Positions 33,989 through 43,988 of a DNA stretch of 64,000 bases are shown piece after piece. The translations under genes were made by a program, and so were the position numbers. The stretch is taken from the NCBI GenBank assembly GCA_022570795.1, contig JAKUDP010000001.1, positions 3,038,001-3,102,000 on the forward strand, in the 5' to 3' direction. Within the stretch, counting starts at the first letter, position 1. Each line of letters starts with the position of its first letter. Under the pieces are notes generated by a model. It ran no database searches, had not been told where the DNA came from, and saw only the letters and a list, made by a program, of their open reading frames with translations. This DNA is from Sphaerulina vaccinii. Its lineage: Eukaryota > Ascomycota > Dothideomycetes > Mycosphaerellales > Mycosphaerellaceae.

Positions 33989-35094
33989 ATGGCAGAATCA
34001 AGCAAAACTGCTGCTAACGGCGGCGTCAAAGCCCAAACCAATGGCACTTCTTCCAACTACGAATTGCCCTGGGTGGAAAAGTACCGCCCTGTCTTCCTCG
34101 ACGACATCGTGGGCAACACCGAAACGATCGAACGACTCAAGATCATCGCGAAAGATGGCAACATGCCCCATGTCATTATCAGTGGAATGCCCGGTATAGG
34201 CAAGACTACATCTGTCCTCTGTCTCGCGCGCCAACTCCTCGGAGACGCCTACAAAGAAGCTGTCCTCGAACTCAATGCTTCCGACGAACGTGGTATAGAT
34301 GTTGTGAGAAACAGGATCAAGGGTTTCGCGCAGAAGAAAGTCACACTGCCACCAGGAAGGCAGAAGATCGTGATTCTGGATGAGGCGGATAGCATGACGA
34401 GTGGAGCTCAACAGGCTCTGAGAAGGACGATGGAGATATACTCTAGCACCACTAGATTCGCGTTCGCGTGTAATCAGAGTAACAAGATCATTGAGCCGCT
34501 GCAGTCGAGATGTGCGATCTTGAGGTATGCCCGTTTGACGGATGAGCAGGTCGTGAAGAGAATCTATCAGGTCTGTAAAGCGGAGGATGTGGAGTATAGT
34601 GATGATGGGATTGCTGCGCTGGTATTCAGTGCTGAGGGAGACATGAGGCAGGCTATCAACAACTTGCAGAGTACGCATGCTGGATTCGGCTTCGTCAATT
34701 CGGACAATGTGTTCAGGGTGGTGGATAGTCCGCATCCTATCAAGGTGCAGGCTATGATCAAGAGTTGTCATGAGCAGAATGTGGATGAGGCATTGGACAC
34801 GCTAAAGGATCTGTGGTACGTTTCGACCATGGAGCAGTATGTATTGGAACTTGCTAACGATGAGACAGGGGACTGGGCTACTCATCCCACGATATCATCA
34901 GCAGCATGTTCAAGGTGACGAAGACGATACCTTCGCTCGCGGAGCACACGAAGCTGGAGTTTATCCGCGAGATTGGCTTCACTCATATGCGGATCTTGGA
35001 AGGAGTGCAGACCTATCTGCAGCTTGCTGGGTGTGTGGCTAAGCTCTGCAGGCTCAACATGAAGCCAGAGCTGTTCGTTGCGCCGAAGAAGTGA
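33989..35094 (+). CDS. RFC4: Replication factor C subunit Rfc4
   Basis: Small subunit of the PCNA clamp loader. Exons 33989-34815 and 34869-35094 (350 aa), with a 53-nt GT-AG intron joined as DLWGLGYSSHDIISSM. AAA+ motifs: Walker A GMPGIGKT (66-73), Walker B with DEAD (131-134), sensor 1 FACNQSNK and the arginine-finger SRC motif (173-175). LPWVEKYRPVFLDDIVGN and DGNMPHVIISGMPGIGK match yeast Rfc4 (human RFC2) better than the other small subunits. The C-terminal collar ends FTHMRILEGVQTYLQLAG. No oddities. Confidence 0.96.
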
Positions 35095-35435
35095 GAAGCA
35101 AGCTCTCATGTCTAGTCTGAGATGAGCGAAGCGTATATATTGCTGATTAGCGTGGCGTTGGCCGGTGAAATTGGATGCATGATTTGATCAATCGATGAGT
35201 ACTTGTCGTCAATGCCTCGCAACCTTGTAGTGCAGCTGACTCTGTGAACACAAGCCAGCCCATTCGATGCTTTATCGCTCGCTCGAGCGCCAGCGTTCGC
35301 CACACAGGCATTGTCTAAGCGCAGTGTCGAACATCGCACGCTCCGAACACGGCGCTAGGGCCCGATCGGCGATGGTGTGGTTGCTGCTCATAGCCACTCA
35401 CTCGCCAGCCTAGACGCAGTGGCAAAAAATGGTTT

Positions 35436-35698
35436 GGGTATCGACTCGAATCGAACGAGGTTCTCCTGAACCTCACACATGAATCTTCACAAACTCTGCC
35501 TGCTCGTCAGGAAGATAGTAGGGGAATGGTGCATTTTTCTCTTTTTTTTTCGGCTAGGTACCATCGTCAGGCGCACATGATTGCTCAGAGTACTGACGAT
35601 GGCTGTCGACCAGGGTCTGGTGCCGACGTTCGACCTAGGAGCTGATGTGTCGATCTCATGTGTTCAGTCAAGTGCTTTAACCATTAAGCTACGGTACC
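35436..35698 (-). ncRNA. tRNA-like Pol III transcription unit, possibly split by a long intron or degenerate
   Basis: On the minus strand the 5' part has an acceptor-like GGTACCG (35698-35692), TA, a 4-bp D stem GCTT/AAGC around an AATGGTTA loop, and an A-box match TAGCTTAATGG (35691-35681). The next bases, CTTGA then CTGAAC, resemble an anticodon stem and loop. Near 35475-35436 a 3' part follows: TCAGG (pairs with CTTGA), a T arm CCTCG-TTCGATT-CGAGT with a good B box (35456-35448) and CGATACC (6 of 7 pairs with GGTACCG). A T6 run follows at 35429-35424. The halves are about 190 nt apart. An alternative 3' end, CGGCACC at 35625-35619, would give an 80-nt element with a poor T arm. I cannot name the isotype with confidence. 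Confidence 0.4.
35561..35602. repeat. 10-bp perfect inverted repeat inside the Pol III-like element
   Basis: CCATCGTCAG at 35561-35570 and its exact complement CTGACGATGG at 35593-35602 are separated by 22 bp. In RNA this would form a stem within the middle part of the tRNA-like unit. Confidence 0.85.
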
Positions 35699-36059
35699 GG
35701 ATGAATACATAAGGCCTTGAGTGGGCTATAATGGCTGTATTCATTGATTAAGATTGCCGAAGTCGGAGCTGCAGGTGAAGTGAAGTGAAGCGAGGTCGAT
35801 TTATGGCCTTGCTAGGGTTCGGCTGCTAGCGCGAGATTTTCGTGTTAAGTGCAAGAACTAGGAAGAGTGATACACGCTCGTAGCGATGTCCGTTGAGGAT
35901 GGCTCAAGATGTGTGATAGCAATGTATTGAGTCGGAGCCGTTGCGTAGCTGCCGACAAAAACAATAGAGACGCCAAGCGCTCAAGTGAAGTTGACTTCAC
36001 AGCATCTCACTTCTCGACACAGACATGAACATTCACCATCTCCGACCACACCAAACAAG

Positions 36060-37654
36060 ATGACAGACCCAGTGGAAAAGCTGCGCGCTATCACGAAAGC
36101 CTTGGACCTGTGCGAAGATTGCGAAACAAAAGTGACTGGCCAACAGCCCCAACGTCCCGAAGAAGTGCCAATCCTCGATCTGCCCATTGACGAAGGACAA
36201 AGCTGCCAGAGCACAGCATGCGACCGCAGTCGTGAGCGCACAAGTCGAGGGGATACGCCCACTCCACAACGAGGCAGCCGCGCCTCAAGACTGCCGCAGC
36301 CGACACCATCTCCAGAAGACGATGAACAGCCGTCGAATGACTTCTTCTACAAGCGCTGCTTCGTCAACAACGTGCGCGCAGTCGATTGCGACTTCCAAGC
36401 GTTCACCATACAGGACTGCGATCTGGACAGCGTCACCTTTCGGGACTGCAACTTCTCCTCTGTAGTCTTCGAGGACCTCAAGCTCAAAAATGTGACGTTC
36501 TGCAACGTCGACTTCCGCGATGTTTGGCTGAGAGATATCAAGTGGATCTGCGCACTCTGGGATGGTGTTGGCCTGGCGAATGCCATGATTTTTGGTCACA
36601 ACTTCGTGCGCGATATTAAGGATGAGAAGCGGCCGAAGCTGACACTAACGATCAAGGCAAGACCGACCAGCATATTCAGCAAGACGAAAATCCTGTATCC
36701 GTTGAGGGCGCGTAGAGCGAAGACCGTGCAGGATGGGGAATCGAAGGTCTTCTGTCAGGAGCAGAAGCAAGAGCTGCTTCTATTGCCTGATAAAGTGGTC
36801 GATCTGATTCTGGGTCATCTTTTCCCGCGGCCTCGCGACAAGAATGCGCATGCAGTATTGATGGTGAGATAGCGTGGAAGTATCATGCTAGGGACGATAC
36901 TGACTGCGTACAGAGCGACCTTCCCGAAGCATCTTTCAATCCTAAGACAGCTCAGTCGACATACACAAGTCGCAGCCCATTCGGATTCCGCTCGCCACTA
37001 TTCACGTACCACGGATGGCCATTCTCTTTCGCCATGACACCACCCACGTCAGCCGCTGTCCAGCAATCCGATATCGTTGGCCTCAAATTCTGTCACTCTT
37101 TCCTCTCCGTCTCGAAACAATGCTACGAGCTCGCCATAGCACACGTTTACGATCGACGCTTCCACTTCGAAGATAAACCAGAACGCTGCCTAGCCTTTCT
37201 CAAAGATCACCAAGCGCCAGAACACAAGCAGCTCGCGATCATGCTTCGCTACTCTTCACAAACCGATCCCACAGTCTGGCGCCAACTCTTCGAGGCTCTT
37301 CTGGCAGACAAAGAGGCGATCAATGAGCTCACTGTAGAGATATCGAGCGAATTCTGGAGCTCCAGTATCTGGAGAGCAACATGCTATCCCGAGACATTGA
37401 TCAGCTGGAAAGGATGGAACGGCGTTTGGGCCCAGCAGCTCACTGATCCCAAGGACACGGAGAAGAGTCCCTTGAAGCTTGTTGCAAGACTTCCAGGGTC
37501 GAGACTGCATGATGGGAAAGTGCCGAAGAAAGCGGAGGACGTGAAGTTCTTTTTGGGCATCAAAGGAGCGCAAGGGTTTCCTAGTCGAGAGGCTTTCGTG
37601 GACGAAGTGCAGATGAAGCTGAGGATGCGCATGCTGGGCGTGGCTGAGGCTTGA
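36060..37654 (+). CDS. F-box-like protein with pentapeptide-like repeats
   Basis: Exons 36060-36863 and 36914-37654 (514 aa), with a 50-nt GT-AG intron. The start is the first ATG (MTDPVEKLRAI). Residues about 94-160 form a run of five-residue-step repeats with alternating Phe/Val and Cys/Asp (CDFQAFTIQDCDLDSVTF, RDCNFSSVVFEDLKLK), typical of a pentapeptide-repeat beta-helix. An F-box-like motif follows (LLLLPDKVVDLILGHLF, about 239-255). The second exon has the LSVSKQCYELAIAHVY block usual in Dothideomycete F-box-like proteins. The combination suggests an adaptor with a beta-helix interaction surface. Function and substrate are unknown. Confidence 0.8.
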
Positions 37655-37829
37655 TTGCCTAGACTGCGTCATAATCGGGCTACGAGAAGCGAGTATCGGC
37701 TCTGTTAAGTCGTAGCTAATCACAACTCTTCATGATTGCATCTCTACACTCCTCTCACTGACTATGCCACTCAACTCTTGATGGTTCGGAGCTGGACTAA
37801 TCCTCCTGCCAGAGAACATCGTGAGGCCC

Positions 37830-39812
37830 TTACATGATCCTCATATAAGCTTCATGCAGAACATCCTTTCTCGTCTTATGCATCTCCACATTTCCTCCAT
37901 ACCTCTCCATGATCTGCAACATGCGCGCTATGTCTTCTCTCGCTTTCGCATAGATCTCGTCCTCGCCAGACTCATAAGCGAGAAACTTGGCCAGTAACAA
38001 GGACTCCTCGAATGCTCGGTGCTGAAAAGCCCACCAGACCACTGCTTCGACTTCGAATAGACCCCAGAGCTTGAAAAACGTGCCAAGAGCTTCGCGAGCG
38101 GCCTCTAACGCAGGCTTCACATTAGGTTCAACGCCTTGTTCTTTGTTCTCGGAGGCTTGGAGGATCATGAGGCAGTGCCAGTATCTCGACGTAAGCGTCA
38201 GGTTTTGTCGAACTAAGCGCGGGTTTGTGGTAGCTTGCTGTCGGAGGGTGTCGTAGTGGAGTGTCATCAGCTGGGCTGGAAAGGTCTTGTGTAACCGTTT
38301 GAACGCAGCGATCAAGGATTCCTTGTGCCGGACACTGTTCGCCACAGGTAAGGATAGTGCCAGTGGAGACGAGAGGCTCTCTTGTGCTAGATTGCCTAGA
38401 TGCCACATAGCCCGCATGTATGCTATGTCGGCTTTTGCGGTGGCTTGATCGATCATATGGTGAGGCTGTGGTGGTGCTAGTGGTTCGGGCACCTGGGGTG
38501 CGATAACGTTGATGCTCATCAGATTCTCGACTCTGGAGTGAGAGCCAAGGCATACATCGATGCCGTCGTTGTTGAGTTCATTCTCTTCTGATAGTGACTC
38601 GACCGGCACGTCGCTGTGAGTTGCCATGGGCGGGAGCTTGAGCACCATCGTCAGAAAGGTATCGTGGAAGAAAACAGCCTGCCACAGCTTTCGCCTTTGC
38701 TGCTTCTCCAGCACTGAGGCTTCAGGTACAACAATCTCAGGATCTCGATGTAGCCTCATCGCATAAGACTGTCGTAGATGTATACCTGCCCAAGCATATG
38801 CATCGCTAACGTGATTGTCGTTCATCAAGAAGTAGGACATCAGCAGCATTGCTTGTATCGCCCGCATAGATGTACGATTCAGGTAGGAGTACACACGCAA
38901 AGCTTGGTTGGCAGCAGAGCAGTAGAACTCTGCCGTCTGCGATCGTTCTTCCAGCGGCGTGAACTGCATGAACTGAGTGCCGAGTGCATACACAGCGTAG
39001 TGTAATGCTATTAGTGATGCATCTGTCTTGCCCTTTTCTTCCATTGGCAAAGCCCAGAAGAGCTCATAATCGGAGTAGAACGTTCTTCGATGCAGGAAAG
39101 GGTAGACTGGATCGACAATGTCGAAGTATGCAGCCACGAGGAGATCAGCTTGGTCTTTGCTAGGTAGAACACTGATGACTTCTGGTAGACCACCTTGGCA
39201 AGTCCAATAGTTCGAGAACGGATGTTGCGAACCGACGCCAAAGACATTGCTGGGCGTGTCCTGCTGTGATATCGGTACATTCGAGAACGAGAATGGTGAA
39301 CCACCATGCGATGCTGTCTGACGATGTGATTTGGAACCAAGCGCAGGCCATCCATTGTCTATCAAGGTGGGCGAGGCTTGCGTTGCTGATGGTGACTGTA
39401 CCATGCTCGTCCTGCGGACCTTATTGGGTGGTTTCATAACATGACGAGCCTTGCTGCTTGGATTGCCATTCTTGCGATCTGCCGTAGCCAATATCAGATT
39501 GGCTACAGCAGTATACGCACATGGACTCTGTCGTTTGACACAGGCAAGACATGGTCGAGCTCGATCACATTTCGTCTTCCGTTCGACACACTCCAGACAT
39601 GATAGCGTGGGCTTGTTGCGTTTCTGTTTGGGCTTAGATCGCTTCTCGCCGTTCTCCTCGATGGTCGATGGACTTGTAGCTGTTTTTAATGATGGAGGAC
39701 TTTGAGAGTTGGCTTCGAAGTTGTTGGTGGAGCCGTTCAAGGTTTCATTGTGGCCCGCATCGCCGGAGGCTTGGCCAGCATTGTACGCCGTGAGGTTGTC
39801 AGTCTCCTGCAT
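37830..39812 (-). CDS. Zn2Cys6 transcription factor with Fungal_trans domain
   Basis: Single exon, 660 aa. The binuclear zinc cluster has Cys at residues 72, 75, 82, 88, 91 and 98 (CLECVERKTKCDRARPC and CVKRQSPC). It is preceded by the basic stretch KRSKPKQKRNKP, which also serves as nuclear localisation signal. The middle-homology domain runs from about 230 (ADLLVAAYFDIVDPVYPFLHR) through RRKLWQAVFFHDTFLTMVL. It binds DNA as a pathway-specific regulator; targets are unknown. It lies 5.5 kb from the MFS/monooxygenase pair, so a regulatory link is possible but not shown. Confidence 0.93.
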   Translation of the reverse strand: MQETDNLTAYNAGQASGDAGHNETLNGSTNNFEANSQSPPSLKTATSPSTIEENGEKRSKPKQKRNKPTLSCLECVERKTKCDRARPCLACVKRQSPCAYTAVANLILATADRKNGNPSSKARHVMKPPNKVRRTSMVQSPSATQASPTLIDNGWPALGSKSHRQTASHGGSPFSFSNVPISQQDTPSNVFGVGSQHPFSNYWTCQGGLPEVISVLPSKDQADLLVAAYFDIVDPVYPFLHRRTFYSDYELFWALPMEEKGKTDASLIALHYAVYALGTQFMQFTPLEERSQTAEFYCSAANQALRVYSYLNRTSMRAIQAMLLMSYFLMNDNHVSDAYAWAGIHLRQSYAMRLHRDPEIVVPEASVLEKQQRRKLWQAVFFHDTFLTMVLKLPPMATHSDVPVESLSEENELNNDGIDVCLGSHSRVENLMSINVIAPQVPEPLAPPQPHHMIDQATAKADIAYMRAMWHLGNLAQESLSSPLALSLPVANSVRHKESLIAAFKRLHKTFPAQLMTLHYDTLRQQATTNPRLVRQNLTLTSRYWHCLMILQASENKEQGVEPNVKPALEAAREALGTFFKLWGLFEVEAVVWWAFQHRAFEESLLLAKFLAYESGEDEIYAKAREDIARMLQIMERYGGNVEMHKTRKDVLHEAYMRIM

Positions 39813-40262
39813 ATCAAGAAGTAATCTCTGGGTCCTGTATGGGTCCGGGCGTAATCTCCTTCATCGTTATACCCGGAGAGCAAGAGTTGCACACGCCTTC
39901 TTGAGTTTGATAGTGCTTCGAATCCTGAGGCCCCTCCTCATGCAGATCCGCGATTAACCGAGGCCAGCGGAAACGCCCTCCCGCTGGAAACGAAATATTG
40001 ATCAAGTGAATGAGTGATGTTTATTGCAGGCTGATCGAGCAGTATCATTGTGTAGAACTATCTGGGTGCCAGAGATTTGTCCTACAGATGGTCATTCTGT
40101 AGCTTGATCCTTCGCGCCCTACAATGAGGTTGAGCGCGTCGAACCTGCAACGATGGCATGACCTGACCATGGCCGCATTCTCTCTTTGTGCTGATCAGGA
40201 TCGATGAGAGCAGCTAGGATGAACGCAATAGACGATTCACCTCTCTATCGTGCTGAGAACTA
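39813..40262. other. Intergenic stretch, promoter of the Zn2Cys6 gene
   Basis: 450 bp upstream of the regulator and downstream of the methyltransferase-like gene (both minus strand). No gene or repeat was recognised. Confidence 0.5.
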
Positions 40263-41508
40263 TCACTCGCTCTTCTTTTCGAAAATGAAGAGCGCCTCGT
40301 CCTTGCCAGGGAATGATGGCAGTGGGATTTGTAGCACCTTCTCCCAGTCTGGCATCTCTCGTACCATCCAGTCTGCTATGGTCTCTTTCGCGAAGGCTGT
40401 GAAGCCACTAGCGTTCTGAGCACCTGCTGAAATGATCGTCGTGCCGTCTGTGGTAACATGATCAGCTAGGAAAGGCGAGCTCACCTCCTCGGAACTTACT
40501 GTAGGCTTTGATCATCTTAGAAGTGAACTCCTGTCCTACCATTGGGTAGACAAGGAGAAGCACACCCTCTTTACCTCCCTGATTCTCCTGCAGCCACTTG
40601 TACCCATCAGTCTCTATGGTGTCTCCAATCCACACCGTTCTCCATTCGCTGAGTCCATTGTCCACAGCCGTTACGGTGAGCTTCTTCTTGGGATTGGTAT
40701 CGAAGCGGCGTAGCATGTATGTCCAGTACCCATTGCCGCTTCCTACATCCAGGATCGTCCGACCTTTGGCGACGTGCTGTATATACGATAATGCCTCGTA
40801 CGATGGGCATACGCAGCCAAAGTGGTGGTACAGGATAGGCAGGATAGCATGGCTGAACTTCACTTTCGCTGTGTTGTCCTCCGGTCCTGCCCATTCCAGA
40901 TTCTGGTTGGCCCATGCTGATACATCAAAGTACGGATTGACGTGCACTTTAGACTTGCTCACGACAAGCTTGCGAGCAGCATCTGGTGGAGCATACAGAG
41001 CTTGAAGATGCTTCGCGATGTCCGCTCTTACAGTATCCTTCTTCGCATTCGAGCCGAGGGCAATGAGGGCTTTCGAGGTCACAGTCGTTGGACGAAAGAT
41101 GTCGTTGTACGCGGCGATGTCGGTCTCGTTCGGGTTTGGTCTCTGAGAAGACTCTTAGGACTATGCTAGACATGAGAGACCAGTCTCGCGATTCGAGTAT
41201 CCATATCTGCTTACAGGCTTGCCTGGACCTTCCCAATACCACGCATGCAGCCCATTGGTACCTCCGAGCTTGACATGTTCCTGTGCTTGCCGCAGCGTCA
41301 CTTCAGTCGCTGCTTGATAGCCATAGTCGTCACTCAAGCGCAACCCGAATGCCTTGATGATGAACTTGCGGAAGTCATTGTCGACAGGAAGTGTGAACTC
41401 TTCCTTAGCCCAGGTTTCGAAGAACTTGTCCGGATCGAACGTCGAAGAGCCATCAGTCTGTGGCTTCTTCGGTATTGGCATCTTGTGAGATGAGGATTGA
41501 GTAGACAT
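40263..41508 (-). CDS. Putative class I SAM-dependent methyltransferase, fungal-specific
   Basis: Exons 41508-41215, 41142-40500 and 40447-40263 (373 aa), introns 72 and 52 nt, GT-AG, all in frame. Joins read EGPGKPRPNPNETD and MIKAYNGTTIISAGAQN. Motif I of class I methyltransferases is clear: TILDVGSGNGYWTYMLRR near residue 225. LTVTAVDNG follows as the motif II acidic strand. The N-terminal 200 residues do not match a named family. No signal peptide. Substrate unknown. The glycine-rich motif and the following strand support SAM binding, but methyl transfer itself is inferred. Confidence 0.8.
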
Positions 41509-42242
41509 TTATCATCACATGCAAGCCGTCGTAGTTCGCGTAGTTGCCAAGGATTAGTAAGAGATTGGAGGGTGACGACAGTTCACTCTACCTTACGATC
41601 AGTCGTAGACCATGATAGCAAAGTCCCAATACCAGCTGCGATCTTGTTTCAGTCGGTCCTGACATCTCTGGCTTCGAACATCTAGTTCTGCGTCTGGAAC
41701 GAAGAAGAGCCATGCCTGCACCATGGAAGGATTGCCAGCGATCGTTCTTCAGACTGTCTTGGACTGATCTGATGTACGCGGGTAGTGTGCTGGACCACAA
41801 AAGAGATGGTCAGCGCTGAGAAGAGCTTCGAAATGGGTTCAAAAAGCTAGCATCTACAGCGTGCTCAACATGGGAGCACGATAATGCCTCTCGATAAGAA
41901 TGTCTTGAGAATGCACAAAGGCTGTTGGTAGACACGATACAATGCAGAAAGGAGACCTTCAGAGAGAAAGTGTCACCTTGCAGCCTTGTTCTCGGCACAA
42001 TGGTCTCGAGTGGTACGGCACAGGATGTGGAGGCATACTGGCGTGGTGGAGCTCAAACGAGCAGAGCATATGCCACACCGTGAGACTTGTTAAGTCTTCT
42101 GGAGTGTGGTAAATGCTCTCTCTCTTTTGGCGATGACGGACTGCAGCCGTGCTCTTAAAGACACTCTATTGGTAGCGATGGCCTAAAGGTTCTAGAGGTC
42201 AACTATTCGTATGCTGAGCAGGTTCCCTTCTGCTGAAGTGCA
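41509..42242. other. Intergenic stretch between divergent genes
   Basis: 734 bp. It holds the promoter of the methyltransferase-like gene and any promoter for the uncertain gene at 42243. Only short open frames are present; nothing else was recognised. Confidence 0.5.
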
Positions 42243-42671
42243 ATGGGGAAACATACCTCCCTCGGAACCGAACTCTCTCCGTCAACGCAGGAGTACCAGC
42301 CTATTGCATCTCTAGACAGTGCGCAATGCCTTTTGAACCAGGTTCCAGAGAGCATTCATGACGTTGATCGCATAGTACGCGACCACTCAACCCGCGGTGA
42401 CCAACGTGAGAGGGATCTGAACGGGACACTCGCCCTATCGGACGATGACGAGGACATCAGTCAGTTCAACATGTGGCAGCACGAGCAAGATAGCATGAGA
42501 TGGAATGGGGAGTCATTGATCGCAGTCATGGAAACTTCATTCTGCCCAGTCGTCCTCTATCATACAGGCACACTTAGGCGACGTGAGACCTCTGTTGCGC
42601 TGCGACTCGACCAGGTCCGGCGACTATGGGAGACCCAATTGTCTGCCGGACCTGGCGAGGTCGACCACTAG
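42243..42671 (+). CDS. Hypothetical protein, 142 aa, uncertain gene
   Basis: Single open frame from MGKHTSLGTELSPSTQ to a natural stop. It is acidic in the middle (LALSDDDEDISQF) and basic near the C-terminus (RRRETSVALRLDQVRRLW). It has no recognised domain, signal peptide or membrane helix. The composition is protein-like, not repeat-derived, and the ATG context is acceptable. It converges on the Stc1 gene 48 bp beyond its stop. It could be a chance frame. Confidence 0.35.
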   Translation: MGKHTSLGTELSPSTQEYQPIASLDSAQCLLNQVPESIHDVDRIVRDHSTRGDQRERDLNGTLALSDDDEDISQFNMWQHEQDSMRWNGESLIAVMETSFCPVVLYHTGTLRRRETSVALRLDQVRRLWETQLSAGPGEVDH

Positions 42672-42718
42672 GGGAATCCCCGATGTGAGCCTCCTCGCCT
42701 ACGAGATGCTGGCCCTCC

Positions 42719-43191
42719 TCACATGTTTATCTTCTCATCCATGCACTTCTTGCAAGTCGGATTGTCCATCTTGCGCTGTACTTGCGAGAAGTCGGTGACG
42801 ACCTTCCAGTCCTCACACCAATCACACTCTAGCTCGTCCAGCCGCTTAGGGCCACACTCAATGCAAATTGCGGTGGCGGGATTGGAAAGCTGTGTTTCGG
42901 TAAATGCTCGACGTGGCTTGTCGACGCAACGGACGCACTTGATGTTGTTTGGTTCGGTGGCGATGCTAAAAGAGATCACATCAGCTTCATGCAATCAAGA
43001 TGGGTTGAAGACTCCGAGAACTCACATTGGTGCGGTGTTCTTCGTGTCTGAGGAGGTGGCGGCGGCCTCTGCGCGGCGACGATGGGGCGCGAACGCGCTA
43101 AAAGCATTCACATTAGCATTGATGAGATGCATTACAGCTCTGAACAAGCTTACCTTCTGTCAACCTGCTGCGAGTGCGAGGTCGTGGCCAT
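42719..43191 (-). CDS. Small Stc1-domain zinc protein
   Basis: Exons 43191-43154, 43097-43026 and 42965-42719 (118 aa), introns 56 and 60 nt with GTAAGC/GTGAGT donors and TTTTAG acceptors. Four CxxC pairs, at Cys47/50, 71/74, 84/87 and 108/111, are spaced as in the Stc1 domain, a tandem LIM-like zinc fold. Blocks IKCVRC, ICIECGPKRLDELECDWC and FSQVQRKMDNPTCKKC are typical. In fission yeast Stc1 links the RNAi effector Argonaute to the CLRC histone methyltransferase. Here almost nothing but the domain is present, so function may differ. The first 35 residues are basic and disordered. Confidence 0.85.
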
Positions 43192-43988
43192 AGTTATTGA
43201 GCGTTCTTGGAGGGTTTGTGCGGTGTTGTTGTTGAAGAAGGAAAGAGGAAACGCGAAGCTCACTTGGGCAAAAGAAGACTCATCGACTAGCGCCGTTCGG
43301 CTTCTGCCATCCGAAAGCCCTCCCACTGAGCCTGAGGTTCAAGACAGCGACGTGGATAGTCGTGGCACTGCATGCGTGAGATCATCCAACGTCGTGCTGG
43401 GTCATTCCTGGGAGGCCCGCTCTCCGGGCACGTACTCCGCCACAATCATCACAGCTCTGTCGGCGAGCCTGATATGCTGCAAACACATTACGCTATCGAA
43501 AGGGATACATATACGCGACATGAGAATACTGACAGCAGTGGACTCGCAATATAGATAAGTGATTGATGTCACGCACACGAGCTCGAGAGAAAGTTATATG
43601 AGGGCGAGAGACGGATAGAAAGCTCACGGCAGTGCTTCACATTTGACAAACATAGAAGCTGAATGGTTTCATTGTTTATCTGTTACAGAGGAGTGCGCTT
43701 AAAGGCTGAACCTCAGCAGGATGTATACAATGGTATACATGAAGGAACAGAATGCAATGGCATCCTTGCGAGAACGTGATACGACAGTATCGATGCTGAG
43801 AGATGATACAATGGTATCTGTGGCAAGGACTGAGCCTTAGCGGGATGTATACAATGGTATACGAGACGGAACAGAATGCAATGGCATTCTTACGGGAACA
43901 TGATACCAGAGTATCGGGACCCAGAGATGATACAATGGTATCGTGAAAGCAGGCGGTCGAGGTTGTGAGAAGCGCAGACAAAGACTGT
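43192..43988. other. Non-coding region carrying a phased palindrome array
   Basis: 797 bp between the Stc1 start and the stop of the next minus-strand gene. The notable content is the array at 43704-43945. An uninterrupted minus-strand frame crosses the array because its units are multiples of three, but it has no credible start or domain. Confidence 0.6.
43704..43945. repeat. Tandem 124-bp repeat built of eight palindromes phased at 27 bp
   Basis: Two copies of a 124-bp unit each contain four palindromes with 4-nt spacers. Copy 1: 43721-43740 (arms ATGTATAC), 43750-43765 (GAATGC, one mismatch), 43778-43791 (GATAC), 43805-43818 (GATAC). Copy 2: 43845-43864 (GTATAC core), 43874-43889 (GAATGC), 43902-43915 (GATAC), 43929-43942 (GATAC). 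Within each copy the centres are exactly 27 bp apart (43730.5, 43757.5, 43784.5, 43811.5; then 43854.5, 43881.5, 43908.5, 43935.5). Six of eight spacers are AATG, always flanked C...G. The other two are GACA and CAGA. Confidence 0.93.

Larger units (their letters stand above)
35095..36059. other. Non-coding region with a Pol III-like element and a GTGAAGT repeat
   Basis: 965 bp between the Rfc4 stop and the F-box/pentapeptide start. It contains the tRNA-like element (35424-35698), an internal 10-bp inverted repeat, a T9 run at 35542-35550, and GTGAAGT motifs at 35774-35790 and 35985-36000. No protein-coding frame is supported. Confidence 0.6.

Noticed and set aside
35541..35550. T9 run on the plus strand as a Pol III terminator
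   Set aside because: No A/B boxes lie upstream on that strand; the minus-strand unit with its own T6 run fits better.
43704..43945. CRISPR array
   Set aside because: The genome is eukaryotic, and there are no identical repeats with unique spacers; the repeated property is palindromy at fixed spacing.
43676..43981. 101-codon minus-strand frame through the palindrome array
   Set aside because: It is open because the 27-bp period is a multiple of three; no start context or domain, and the conserved property is pairing of arms, not codons.
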